From: Meiothermus cerbereus DSM 11376
GTDB taxonomy: Bacteria; Deinococcota; Deinococci; Deinococcales; Thermaceae
Assembly: GCF_000620065.1 (NCBI RefSeq)
Contig: NZ_KK211061.1
Span: 106,585-170,584 of the forward strand
Direction: 5' to 3'
DNA: 64,000 bases
Part shown: one piece after another, positions 35,200-46,781 of the stretch
How positions within the stretch are numbered: the first letter of the stretch is position 1
Layout: the number at the start of each line of letters is the position of its first letter
The notes under the pieces: model-generated
Database searches by the model: none
What the model was told of the DNA's origin: nothing
What the model saw: the letters and a program-made list of their open reading frames with translations, nothing else
Made by a program: the position numbers and the translations under genes

Positions 35200-37458
35200 C
35201 TATCGCGGTAGCTGCCGCCAGACCTTCTCCGGGGTGAGGGGCATATCCAGATGGGCGATGCCCAGTGCGTCCAGCACCGCATTGACCACCGCCGGAGTGG
35301 CCGCAATGGCCCCCGCCTCGCCCACGCCCTTCACGCCCAGGGGGTTGGTGGGGGAGGGGGTCTGGTGGTGGTGTGGCTCGATGGGGGGAATCTGGTCGGC
35401 TTTGGGCAGGGCATATTCCAGGTAGCTGGCGGTGCGGTTCTGTCCTTCCTGGTCGTAGACGATGCCCTCGAGCAAAGCCTGCCCGATGCCCTGGGCGATG
35501 CCGCCGTGCTGCTGACCCTCAAAAAGCAGCGGGTTGACCACCACCCCGCAGTCGTCCACCGCGATGTAGCGGAGGATTCTGACCTGGCCGGTCTCGGGGT
35601 CTACCTCGACCATGGCCAGGTGGGCCCCAAAGGGATAGTTGGCCTCTCTAAGGGAGAAGCTGGCGTGGCCCTCGAGCCCCGGCTCCAGACCCGCGGGCAG
35701 TTTGCGGGGGTTGAAGGCAGCAGCAAGAATCTGCTCAAGTCCAACCGCTTTGTCGGTGCCGCGCACCCCCCAGCCCTGCTCGAGCAGCTCGATGTCTTCG
35801 GGGGCCGCCTCGAGCAGGTGGGCCGCGATGCGAACCATTTTGTCGCGCACCAGCTCAGCGGCCTTCAGCACCGCCGAGCCCCCCACCGAGAGGGTGCGGC
35901 TGCCCGCCGTGCCCATGCCATAGGGAATAGCCAGGGTATCGCCCTGCACCACGCGAATGCGCTCGGGCCAAAGGCCCAGCCGCTCGGCCACAATCTGCAC
36001 AAAGGCGTTCTGGGTGCCCTGGCCGTGGGGTGAGGTGCCGGTGAACACCACTGCGCTGCCATCGGGATTAACCCGCACCCCGCCGGTGTCCCAGCCATAG
36101 CCGGTAATCTCGACGTAGCTGCAAAGCCCCAGTCCCACCAGGCGGCCCTGGCTTCGGGCCTGGGCCTGTTCTGCGCGAAGCTGCTGGTAGTTGCTCACCT
36201 CGAGCAGCTTGTCCAGCACCTCGAGGTAGGCCCCGGAGTCGTATTTGGCCCCGGTACGGGTTTTGTAGGGGAAGGGGCCAGCAATAAAGTTCTTGCGGCG
36301 AATCTCGGCGGGGTCGAGCCCCAGCTCGCGCGCGCCCATGTCCATCAGGCGCTCGAGGTAATAGGTGGCCTCGGGCCGCCCGGCCCCCCGGTAGGCTCCG
36401 GTGGGGGTGGCGTTGGTGTAGACGGCCTGGAGCTCGAGCTCCAGCGCCGGTATTTCGTAGGGGCCCTGGAGCATCAGGATGGTGCCAGGGGCGTTGCCCA
36501 GGGTGGTCTCGAGGGCGTAAGCCCCCAGGTCGGCCAGCACCCGCCCGCGCAGGCCCAATATTTTTCCTTCGGCATCGAAAGCCATCTCCAGCTCGGCCAC
36601 CTGGGCCCGCCCGTGGATGGTGGCATTAAAGCTCTCGCCGCGCCCTTCCACCCAGCGCACGCTCTGGCCCAGGTGTCGGGCCAGGTAGGCCACCAGGATT
36701 TCCTCGGGGTAGACGTTAATCTTGGCCCCAAAGGCCCCGCCCACATCGGGGGTGATGACCCGCACCTGATTCTCGGCCAGGCCCAGCCTTTCGGCTACGG
36801 CACTGCGCAGGTCGTGGGGCATCTGGGTACTCGACCAGAGCGTAAGCGCCTCGCGGATGCCGTCCCAACTCGCCAGCACGCCCCTGGGCTCCATCGCGCT
36901 GGGGGCCACCCGCTGCTGTACCAGCCGCCCGCGTACCACCTTGTGAGCTTGGGCAAAAGCCGGGGCCACCTCACCCGCGACGGTTTTGCGCGTGAGGGCG
37001 ATGTTGCTTTGTAGGTGAGGGTGAATGGCGGGGGCCGAGAGGGCCTGCTGCGGCTCGGGGTAGGCCGGGAGGGGTTCGTAATCCACAAACACCTGCTGGG
37101 CTGCATCCTGGGCCAGGGCCTCGGAGGTCGCCAGCACGGCCACCACCGGCTCTCCCACGTACCGCACCCGCTCACGCGCCAGCATCGGATGCAAAACGCC
37201 TTGGGCATCGCGCGGCAGCGAGGCCGGGGCAAAGAGCTCGGGAAGGTCGCTTGCGGTATACACCCCGACCACTCCCGGTAGTTTTGTGGCTTCGGAGGCA
37301 TCTACCGAGACCAGCCGGGCATGGGCATAGGGGCTTCGCACCAGGGCCAGGTGCAGCAGATGCTCGGACTTCAGGTCGGCCAGGTACTGCCCCTGGCCCC
37401 GCACCAGCTTGCCGTCCTCCAGGCGCTTCATGGGTTGACCAATGTAGCGGTTCGACAT
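35200..37458 (-). CDS. Molybdenum hydroxylase (xanthine dehydrogenase/CoxL family) large subunit, orphan
   Basis: The 752-residue protein has the family signatures IGQPMKRLEDGKLVRGQGQYLAD at the N-terminus, ARERVRYVGEPVVAVLA, TPDVGGAFGAK (molybdopterin contact), TGAYRGAGRPEATYYLERLMD, and the C-terminal KGVGEAGAIAATPAVVNAV with the conserved Glu near the Mo centre. The AYRGAGR loop is the form II type, not the VAYRCSFR loop of true aerobic CO dehydrogenase. Medium (FAD) and small (2Fe-2S) subunits normally sit beside it, but none is present. The substrate is unknown. A TAACAT box 6 nt before the ATG suggests a leaderless mRNA. Confidence 0.83.
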   Translation of the reverse strand: MSNRYIGQPMKRLEDGKLVRGQGQYLADLKSEHLLHLALVRSPYAHARLVSVDASEATKLPGVVGVYTASDLPELFAPASLPRDAQGVLHPMLARERVRYVGEPVVAVLATSEALAQDAAQQVFVDYEPLPAYPEPQQALSAPAIHPHLQSNIALTRKTVAGEVAPAFAQAHKVVRGRLVQQRVAPSAMEPRGVLASWDGIREALTLWSSTQMPHDLRSAVAERLGLAENQVRVITPDVGGAFGAKINVYPEEILVAYLARHLGQSVRWVEGRGESFNATIHGRAQVAELEMAFDAEGKILGLRGRVLADLGAYALETTLGNAPGTILMLQGPYEIPALELELQAVYTNATPTGAYRGAGRPEATYYLERLMDMGARELGLDPAEIRRKNFIAGPFPYKTRTGAKYDSGAYLEVLDKLLEVSNYQQLRAEQAQARSQGRLVGLGLCSYVEITGYGWDTGGVRVNPDGSAVVFTGTSPHGQGTQNAFVQIVAERLGLWPERIRVVQGDTLAIPYGMGTAGSRTLSVGGSAVLKAAELVRDKMVRIAAHLLEAAPEDIELLEQGWGVRGTDKAVGLEQILAAAFNPRKLPAGLEPGLEGHASFSLREANYPFGAHLAMVEVDPETGQVRILRYIAVDDCGVVVNPLLFEGQQHGGIAQGIGQALLEGIVYDQEGQNRTASYLEYALPKADQIPPIEPHHHQTPSPTNPLGVKGVGEAGAIAATPAVVNAVLDALGIAHLDMPLTPEKVWRQLPR

Positions 37459-37504
37459 GAGGTTATGTTACCCACAAATCCCAGAAGAATGTGGATTGGG
37501 GGCG

Positions 37505-37510
37505 TATGCT
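37505..37510 (+). promoter_or_regulatory. -10 box of the acetamidase/formamidase gene
   Basis: TATGCT lies 9 nt before the ATG at 37520, consistent with a leaderless transcript. The divergent promoter of the molybdenum hydroxylase gene shares this 61-bp gap. Confidence 0.4.
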
Positions 37511-37519
37511 GGGGGCGTT

Positions 37520-38455
37520 ATGCCCACCCATGTCTTCGAGCCGACTTATTACCACCACACCTTCGGCACTCACCCGCCAGTACTATATATCGCGCCGGGC
37601 GATACGGTACGAACCACCTGCGTGGATGCGGCGGGTCAGGATCGGACCCTGCAGCAGGTAACCCCCAGGGGCAACCCCATGACCGGGCCTTTTTACGTCG
37701 AAGGGGCTATGCCGGGCGATACCCTGGTGGTGCGGCTGGAACAGCTCAGGCCAAACCGTAACCAAGCCTGGTCGGGGGCAGTCCTGGCCGCCAATGTGGT
37801 CGACCCCGAGGATGTGCCTGTGCTGGCCCAGGCCCGGGGTTCCGGGCGCTGGCTGGACTGGGAGGTGGATCTTGCGAGCAATACCGCACGGCTGCGTTCG
37901 ACGGTGAGGGGCCTGGAGGGCCTCGAGCTCCCGCTGGAGCCCATGCTGGGCTGTTTTGGAGTGGCGCCCAGCCGGGGCGAGGCCATCTCCACCGCCACTT
38001 CTGGGCCGCACGGTGGCAACATGGACTACCGGGGGTTCAAAGAGGGAGTCACGGCTTATTTTCCTGTGCAGGTGGAAGGGGCCCTGTTTTTCCTTGGCGA
38101 CGGACACGCCTTACAGGGGGACGGCGAAATTGCCGGAACCGGCCTCGAGATTTCCATGGACGTGCAGTTTTCGGTAGACCTCATCAAAGGCCAGCATATC
38201 CGCTGGCCCAGGGGAGAGGACAGGGAGTACATCTTCACCGTGGGCAACGCCCGACCCCTCGACCAGTGCGTGCAGCACGCTACCAGTGAGATGCTGCGCT
38301 GGCTCACCACCCAGTACGGGCTGGATATTCAGGGGGCCTCGCAACTGCTGGGCCAGTGCGTGCGCTACGATCTGGGCAACGTCTTCGACCCGGCCTACAC
38401 CATGGTCTGCAAAATGCCTAAAAAGCTGCTACAGCGCTTGCCTACGCGCAGCTAG
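37520..38455 (+). CDS. Acetamidase/formamidase family amidohydrolase
   Basis: The protein is 311 residues from ATG 37520; upstream in-frame codons overlap the divergent promoter and lack conservation. It shows family features: YIAPGDTVRTTCVDA, NPMTGPFYVEGAMPGDTLVVRLE, MLGCFGVAP, SGPHGGNMDYRG and FFLGDGHALQGDGEIAGTGLE with the metal-binding Asp/His. These enzymes hydrolyse short amides to ammonia and the acid. Formate from the kynurenine pathway is released by a different enzyme fold, so no direct link is claimed. It is divergent from the molybdenum hydroxylase gene. Confidence 0.83.
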   Translation: MPTHVFEPTYYHHTFGTHPPVLYIAPGDTVRTTCVDAAGQDRTLQQVTPRGNPMTGPFYVEGAMPGDTLVVRLEQLRPNRNQAWSGAVLAANVVDPEDVPVLAQARGSGRWLDWEVDLASNTARLRSTVRGLEGLELPLEPMLGCFGVAPSRGEAISTATSGPHGGNMDYRGFKEGVTAYFPVQVEGALFFLGDGHALQGDGEIAGTGLEISMDVQFSVDLIKGQHIRWPRGEDREYIFTVGNARPLDQCVQHATSEMLRWLTTQYGLDIQGASQLLGQCVRYDLGNVFDPAYTMVCKMPKKLLQRLPTRS

Positions 38456-38458
38456 GGG

Positions 38459-39367
38459 CTACTTAGGCATGGTGCGCCGCAGCAAGTCCTGGATAATCTG
38501 GGCGATTTGAATACCCTCAAACTGGGCCTCTTCGGTTAGGAGCAGCCGGTGGGAGAGGGCCGGCATGGCCGCACTGCGCAGGTCTTCCCAGTCGAGGTGG
38601 GCGCGGCCCTCGAGGTAGGCCAGGGCTTTTGCCAGAGCCAGCCAGGCCTTGGCCCCACGGGGTGAGAGCCCCATGCGCAGGTGCTTCTCTTCGCCCGCTA
38701 GCTGCGCGGTGTTGGCAATGGCCTCGAGGGCGGGCTGGCTGACCACAACCTGCTGCGCTTCGGCGCGGGCTCCCAGCAGGTCCAGTCCTTCCACCGGCTG
38801 GGGCACCGCAGGTTCTTCTGAAAGAATCCGGATCCAGGTGGTTCTGGGCGGGGCCTGTACGGTAATCTTGGCCATAAAGCGGTCGAGCTGGGCCTCGGGC
38901 AGGGGGTAGGTGCCCTCGAGCTCCAGCGGGTTCTGCGTGGCCAGCACGATGAAGGGCTCGGGCAGGGCATAACGGGTTCCGCTCACCGTCACGCCCCGCT
39001 CCTGCATGGCTTCCAGCAGGGCCGACTGGGTCTTGGGGGTGGCCCGGTTGATCTCGTCGGCCAGTACCACCTGGGCGAATATGGGCCCCCGACGAAAAAC
39101 AAACCTTCCGTTCTCCAGGATCTCGGTTCCGGTCACATCGGCGGGCAGCAGGTCGGGCGTGAACTGAATGCGGCGGTAGGAAAGGCCACTGGCTTCGGCA
39201 AAGGCCCTGGCCAGGAGGGTTTTCCCCAGCCCCGGTAGCCCTTCCAGAAGCGCGTGTCCGCCCGCTACGGCGGTAGCCAGCAGCTCGCGGATGACCTGCT
39301 CCTGCCCGAACAGAACCTGAGAAAGCGCAGTTTGTAAGACCGAAAGTTGAACTCGAGCCTCGCTCAC
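38459..39367 (-). CDS. MoxR-type AAA+ ATPase
   Basis: The 302-residue protein has Walker A GLPGLGKTLLARAFA (~residues 44-58), the MoxR segment RIQFTPDLLPADVTGTEI, Walker B VVLADEINRATPKTQSALLEAM, and sensor 1 FIVLATQNP. MoxR ATPases act as chaperones for metalloenzyme or VWA-protein assembly. The neighbouring orphan molybdenum hydroxylase and the VWA protein at 50520-51941 are possible clients, but neither link is shown. The start is GTG. It converges with the amidase gene with 3 nt between stops. Confidence 0.88.
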   Translation of the reverse strand: MSEARVQLSVLQTALSQVLFGQEQVIRELLATAVAGGHALLEGLPGLGKTLLARAFAEASGLSYRRIQFTPDLLPADVTGTEILENGRFVFRRGPIFAQVVLADEINRATPKTQSALLEAMQERGVTVSGTRYALPEPFIVLATQNPLELEGTYPLPEAQLDRFMAKITVQAPPRTTWIRILSEEPAVPQPVEGLDLLGARAEAQQVVVSQPALEAIANTAQLAGEEKHLRMGLSPRGAKAWLALAKALAYLEGRAHLDWEDLRSAAMPALSHRLLLTEEAQFEGIQIAQIIQDLLRRTMPK

Positions 39368-39431
39368 AGGCTCATACTACCCGCCACGCATCACAGATCG
39401 ACAGGTTCTAACCCGCATTTGGGAATATAAC

Positions 39432-39460
39432 TTGACCCCTGGGGCCTTGCCGGTCAGAAT
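39432..39460 (+). promoter_or_regulatory. tsaD promoter, leaderless type
   Basis: TTGACC (39432-39437), 17 nt, CAGAAT (39455-39460), then 6 nt to the GTG start at 39467. Confidence 0.6.
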
Positions 39461-39466
39461 CGGGTT

Positions 39467-40453
39467 GTGTGGATTCTGGGCATCGATACCTCCTGCGACG
39501 ATACCGGTGTGGGCCTGGTGCGCGATGGGAGTGTGGTGGTCAACCTGGTGGCCTCACAAACCCTGCTACACCAGCGCTACGGGGGGGTGGTGCCCGAGCT
39601 GGCTTCGCGCGAACACACCCAGGTCATCGATGGTCTGGTACAGCAGGCCCTGACCCAGGCGGGCATCGGGGTATGCGACCTCGAGCTGATTGCCGCGACC
39701 CGGGGGCCCGGCTTAATCGGGGCTTTGCTGGTGGGCTACACCTACGGCAAGGGGCTGGCCTTTGCCCTGGGAAAGCCTTTTGTGGCGGTGCACCACCTCG
39801 AGGGCCACATCTACGCCGCGCTGGCCCAACACCCCGAGGTTGAACCGCCTTTTCTGGCCCTGGTTGCCTCGGGGGGCCACACCCACCTATTTGAGGTTAG
39901 AAGCTGGGGTGAATACAAACTGATTGGTGCAACCCTCGACGATGCGGCAGGGGAGGCTTTCGACAAGTCGGCCCGGCTCTTAGGGCTGGGCTATCCGGGG
40001 GGGCCGGAAATCGAAAAACTTGCCCGACAGGGCGATGCCAGCAAGGTTCCACTCGCAGTACCGCTCCAGGGTCAGGAAGGTTTTGCTTTCAGCTTCTCTG
40101 GGTTAAAAACGGCCGTGGCCAGGGCTTTGGAAAAAGGCTATGCCCCGGCTGACATTGCCGCTAAGTTCCAGCAGGTTGTGGTCGAGCACATTGTTCAGGT
40201 CGTGACCAGGGCGGCCCAGCATACGGGCCTCACCACCTTGTTGGTAACCGGAGGGGTGGCGCAGAATGCCACGCTCAGGGCCCGCTTGCAGGCGGCAGGC
40301 CTTAGGTTGCTTTTTCCCCCTAAGGGCCTTGCCACCGATAACGGCGCCATGATTGCCCTGGCGGCCTGGCGTACCCGCTCGTGCATCCCACAAAGCCAGC
40401 TAAGCCTTCCGGCTGCGGCCTACCTGCCCCTGAGCGCATCCAACCCTACCTAA
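39467..40453 (+). CDS. tsaD: tRNA N6-adenosine threonylcarbamoyltransferase
   Basis: The 328-residue ASKHA-fold protein has ILGIDTSCDDTGVGLV at the N-terminus, RGPGLIGALLVG, the metal-binding HHLEGH motif, ASGGHTHL, DDAAGEAFDK and VTGGVAQNATLR, followed by a DNGAMIA motif. TsaD transfers threonylcarbamoyl from the AMP intermediate onto A37 of ANN-decoding tRNAs, working with TsaB and TsaE. The start is GTG behind a well-formed leaderless promoter. Confidence 0.93.
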   Translation: MWILGIDTSCDDTGVGLVRDGSVVVNLVASQTLLHQRYGGVVPELASREHTQVIDGLVQQALTQAGIGVCDLELIAATRGPGLIGALLVGYTYGKGLAFALGKPFVAVHHLEGHIYAALAQHPEVEPPFLALVASGGHTHLFEVRSWGEYKLIGATLDDAAGEAFDKSARLLGLGYPGGPEIEKLARQGDASKVPLAVPLQGQEGFAFSFSGLKTAVARALEKGYAPADIAAKFQQVVVEHIVQVVTRAAQHTGLTTLLVTGGVAQNATLRARLQAAGLRLLFPPKGLATDNGAMIALAAWRTRSCIPQSQLSLPAAAYLPLSASNPT

Positions 40454-40464
40454 GACGCTTTGGC

Positions 40465-41148
40465 TCACTTACGTAAAGCCACCAGCTCGGTCACGGTTTC
40501 GCCGTCGCGGGTTTTCTGGATGTTCTTGACCAGGCCCACATTCTCGGCGTACCAGCTTGTGCCCTGGCTTTCGAAGTTAAGCGGTAGGCTCAGCGGTCCG
40601 GCGCTGGCCCGCATCCGGGTTACAAAGGTGGTTTGTAGCTTGTAGGCCATAAAGCGGCCTGCGGGGGTGGTGATGGTTTCCTGGGCCACCACCCGGTAGG
40701 TGGTCTCGAGGGTACCGCTAACCTGGAAGCGCAAAGGGCCCTGCTGCCCATTACCCCGTATCTCCAGCACCAGCTTCCAGCTGCTGCCAATGCCCCAGCG
40801 GTCGTAGTCAGGGATGGCTACGCCAGTTACCTTTACTACGTCCAGGTCGTAGCTGATGGGCTGTGCTCCGGCTTCTACACGTCCGCCGCCCTGGGTGCCA
40901 AAGTCTGCCGGAGCGATGCCTTCTAGGGTACAGCGGTAGGTGGTTTCTTCCTTTCCGCTTGGGCCTTGGCGCACCTGGACAAAACTGCTGTCGGTGATGC
41001 TGGTTTTGCGGATCGAATAGGTGCTCGAGCGTTCGCCCGTTACCCGGTACTGCCATTCCCAGCCAGGGCGGGTGGGGGAGAAAGGCTGGTCGCAAAGCTG
41101 GGCCAGGGCAGAGCTACCCAGCAGCAGGGCCAACACCAGGGTGCGCAT
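40465..41148 (-). CDS. Secreted protein of unknown function, DUF3108-like
   Basis: The 227-residue protein has a signal peptide (MRTLVLALLLGSSALA, cleavage before QLCDQ). The mature part contains WEWQYRV, a YDLDVVKVTGVAIPDYDRWGIGSSWKLVLEI region, and ITTPAGRFMAYKLQTTF...WYAENVGLVKNIQ. That last arrangement is typical of periplasmic beta-barrel-like DUF3108-type proteins and lipoprotein carriers. No catalytic motif is seen. It converges with tsaD with 11 nt between stops. Confidence 0.65.
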   Translation of the reverse strand: MRTLVLALLLGSSALAQLCDQPFSPTRPGWEWQYRVTGERSSTYSIRKTSITDSSFVQVRQGPSGKEETTYRCTLEGIAPADFGTQGGGRVEAGAQPISYDLDVVKVTGVAIPDYDRWGIGSSWKLVLEIRGNGQQGPLRFQVSGTLETTYRVVAQETITTPAGRFMAYKLQTTFVTRMRASAGPLSLPLNFESQGTSWYAENVGLVKNIQKTRDGETVTELVALRK

Positions 41149-41329
41149 GGCTCTAGTTTATGCCTACTGCCGTGTGCCAGGCCAGGCTTTTCCTTTTTTT
41201 GCCCAATAGCCCGCTTTGGCTGGTTTCTTCCTGACAACAAAACGCCAGATGTTTGGATGCTTCCGGCTGGGGCGCAGGTAGGAGGGTGCGAGCTATTCTC
41301 ATCCAGACGGGGTACAATCGCAGTTGGTT

Positions 41330-44356
<3,027 letters not shown>

Positions 44357-44443
44357 CCCAGGATGCCCACCGCAAGCTGGCTGAAGGGGCTTCAGGCTTA
44401 CCGCTGCGCTCTGAAAAAGACAAACGCGGCCTGGTTTCGGGCG

Positions 44444-44449
44444 TACACT
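44444..44449 (+). promoter_or_regulatory. -10 box of the first metallophosphoesterase gene
   Basis: TACACT lies 8 nt before the ATG at 44458, in leaderless spacing. Confidence 0.4.
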
Positions 44450-44457
44450 GAGGTGTA

Positions 44458-45333
44458 ATGCTGACCCGACGGCGTTTCCTGACCCTGCTGGGCTGGGCAG
44501 GCCTGGGCCTGACTGGCACTGGGGGGCTTGCGTTCAGCGCTTCCTACCAATTTGAAGTTAGTCGCCATCGGCGGGTGTTGTCAGGGTTGGAACGGCCCCT
44601 GCGGGTTGTTCAGCTAAGCGACCTGCATTATGGCCCCTGGATGCATGCGGCCTCGGTGCGGGCCTGGGTGCAGGCGGCCAATGCCCTGAACCCCGATCTG
44701 ATCGTCATCACTGGCGACCTGATCGATTCTGGGCTGCGCCTGGACAGGCTCAAGGGACTTTACCGGGCCATCACCCCCGATTTCGAGCAGTTGTCGGCTG
44801 CGCTCGGGATGCTGCGGGCACCCCTGGGGGTGTACGCCATCTGGGGCAACCACGACAACGGCCAGCCCGCAGTTAAGCGCTACCTGAGCCAGCAGTTGCC
44901 CAAACACGGCGTAACCGTGCTGGTCAACCAGGGCTTGTGGGCTCGAGACGACCTTTACCTGAGTGGGGTGGACGATTTCTGGGCCGAGGAGGCCAACCCC
45001 AGCGTCTCGCTAAAGGGCTATCGAAAGGGCAAGGCCAGCCTGGCCCTGGTCCATAACCCCGATTTTTGGGAGTACTACCAGGGTCTGCCGGTAGACCTGG
45101 TTTTGAGTGGCCATACCCACGGCGGTCAGGTCTACCTGCCGGGCATTGGGGCCCCCTGGACGCCATCGAAATATAAACAGCGCTATCTGGCGGGCTGGTA
45201 TGAGAAAGGCCCTGGTCCTGGACGTGCTCCGGTCTGGGGTTATGTTTCGCGGGGGCTGGGTACCTCGGTACTGCCGCTGCGGCTAAACGCCCCTGCCGAG
45301 CTGGCGCTGTTTGAATTCACACCAGAAGCCTGA
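44458..45333 (+). CDS. Exported metallophosphoesterase, YaeI-like, with Tat-type signal
   Basis: The 291-residue protein begins MLTRRRFLTLLGWAGLGLTG, a twin-arginine export signal. The calcineurin-like metal motifs follow in order: LSDLHYG (D-x-H), VITGDLID (GD), IWGNHD (GNHD), and SGHTHGG (GHxH). It resembles YaeI/YkuE-type enzymes that act on phosphodiester lipids such as UDP-2,3-diacylglucosamine or on teichoic/phospholipid substrates. The substrate here is unknown. A paralogue follows in the same direction. Confidence 0.83.
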   Translation: MLTRRRFLTLLGWAGLGLTGTGGLAFSASYQFEVSRHRRVLSGLERPLRVVQLSDLHYGPWMHAASVRAWVQAANALNPDLIVITGDLIDSGLRLDRLKGLYRAITPDFEQLSAALGMLRAPLGVYAIWGNHDNGQPAVKRYLSQQLPKHGVTVLVNQGLWARDDLYLSGVDDFWAEEANPSVSLKGYRKGKASLALVHNPDFWEYYQGLPVDLVLSGHTHGGQVYLPGIGAPWTPSKYKQRYLAGWYEKGPGPGRAPVWGYVSRGLGTSVLPLRLNAPAELALFEFTPEA

Positions 45334-45450
45334 AGCCTTTTTTTGCCTGAAGGCCCAGTCCAGGCGCTAGCGAGCAAAGCTGGCTTGGTGTTCACACCCC
45401 TGCTGGCAAAAAGCAAATCGAGCAGAGGTTTTATCAGTTAGGATATCGGG

Positions 45451-46266
45451 GTGATCTTCGGCTATAACTTCATAGTTCAGCAGTGCCGGCGGCCCTTGCG
45501 GGGTTTATCGGCCCCTTTACGGGTGGCCCATCTTTCCGACCTGCATATTGGTTTCTTTATACGCCAGGGCTCGGTGAGGCGCTGGGTGGATGCCACCTTG
45601 GCCGCGGGCCCCGATCTGATTGTGATTACGGGCGACCTTACCGACGCGGACCTCGAGCACCAGGTGCTGCCGACTTTGTCCGAACTCGAGCGGCTCAAAG
45701 CCCCTTTGGGTACCTGGGCGGTCTGGGGCAACCACGACTACCGCTTTAGTGGCTACCAAGCCAGATACCCTAGGCAAAGCGGGCTACCCAGAAGGCCAAA
45801 GGCGAACCCTCCGCGGGTGCCCATGCTGCCCCCGGTGGAACTGGAAAAGCGCCTGCAAGAGCTGGGAATCGGCTTTTTGCACAATGCTGGCGTTCAGTTG
45901 CGGGACGACTTATTTCTGGCTGGCGTCGAGGATCTGTGGCACGGCGAGCCCAATGTAGAGCAAGCCTTGGCCCATTACACCAGCCCCTCAGCCTGCCTGC
46001 TCATCTGCCACAACCCCGACTACCTCTACCAGGTACCCCGGTCGGTTGACCTGGCCCTGTGTGGCCACACCCACGGGGGGCAGGTTGTGCTGCCGTGGTA
46101 CGGCCCTGTTTTTACTTCCTCGCTCTACGGGCAAAAGTTTGCGGGCGGCTGGGTAGACGACCCTGTCCCGGCCTTTATCTCGCGGGGCCTGGGCCTTTCC
46201 ACTGCACCCATTCGGGTGGCCTGCCCGGCCGAGCTGGTGATTCACCACTTTACCCCGCCTGCATAA
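45451..46266 (+). CDS. Metallophosphoesterase, paralogue of the preceding gene
   Basis: The 271-residue protein has the same motif series (LSDLHIG, VITGDLTD, VWGNHDY, GHTHGGQ) but no Tat signal, so it probably acts in the cytoplasm or at the membrane face. A basic, proline-rich insertion (PRQSGLPRRPKANPPR) follows GNHDY. The start is GTG, 6 nt after a TAGGAT box (45439-45444). Its TAA stop overlaps an ATG (TAATG) in the frame of the next gene. Confidence 0.8.
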   Translation: MIFGYNFIVQQCRRPLRGLSAPLRVAHLSDLHIGFFIRQGSVRRWVDATLAAGPDLIVITGDLTDADLEHQVLPTLSELERLKAPLGTWAVWGNHDYRFSGYQARYPRQSGLPRRPKANPPRVPMLPPVELEKRLQELGIGFLHNAGVQLRDDLFLAGVEDLWHGEPNVEQALAHYTSPSACLLICHNPDYLYQVPRSVDLALCGHTHGGQVVLPWYGPVFTSSLYGQKFAGGWVDDPVPAFISRGLGLSTAPIRVACPAELVIHHFTPPA

Positions 46267-46286
46267 TGGGTGCAGGGGGGATAAGC

Positions 46287-46781
46287 ATGTGGTGGCTCAT
46301 CGCGCTGCTGAACCTGGGTGTCTGGCTGCTAACCGCAGCTCTCTACACCAGTCTGCCCGAGCAGATTCCTGGTCATTTTGGTCTTTATGCTCGGCCTACC
46401 CGCTGGGACAGTCGGGAGACCATCTGGCTACTGCCCCTTATCGCAACGCTGATGGCCCTTGGCCTGTACGGACTTAACCGAACGATTCTGAAGTATCCAG
46501 GCCTGATAAACCTGCCCAACAAAGACGAGTTTATGCGCTTGCCACCGAGTTCTATGCGGTGGGTGGTACAGCGCCTGAGCCTCCACCTGACAGGACTGAT
46601 GGCTACCTTGCAGCTATTGCTTGGCTTCCTGGTGTGGGGTACTGCACAGGTTGCCAGCGGGATTTCAAGCCATCTTTCAGGGGCGATCTGGTTGTTTCCT
46701 CTGGCTGTGGCAGTGCAGGTGGGGTGGCTGGTGTTTGATTTGCAACACAGTGTGGCGTGCGAACATCAGCGCACCTTATAG
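46287..46781 (+). CDS. DUF1648-domain membrane protein
   Basis: The protein is 164 residues from ATG 46287, which has a GGGGGG ribosome site. An in-frame ATG at 46266, overlapping the previous stop, has none. Hydrophobic segments are at about 2-20, 45-65, 95-120 and 130-150, with the DUF1648 motif LPEQIPGHFGLYARPTRWDSRE after the first helix. Such proteins occur as small integral membrane proteins or as the N-terminal part of SdpI-like immunity proteins. No function is claimed. Its 3' end overlaps tyrA on the other strand by 16 nt. Confidence 0.7.
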   Translation: MWWLIALLNLGVWLLTAALYTSLPEQIPGHFGLYARPTRWDSRETIWLLPLIATLMALGLYGLNRTILKYPGLINLPNKDEFMRLPPSSMRWVVQRLSLHLTGLMATLQLLLGFLVWGTAQVASGISSHLSGAIWLFPLAVAVQVGWLVFDLQHSVACEHQRTL

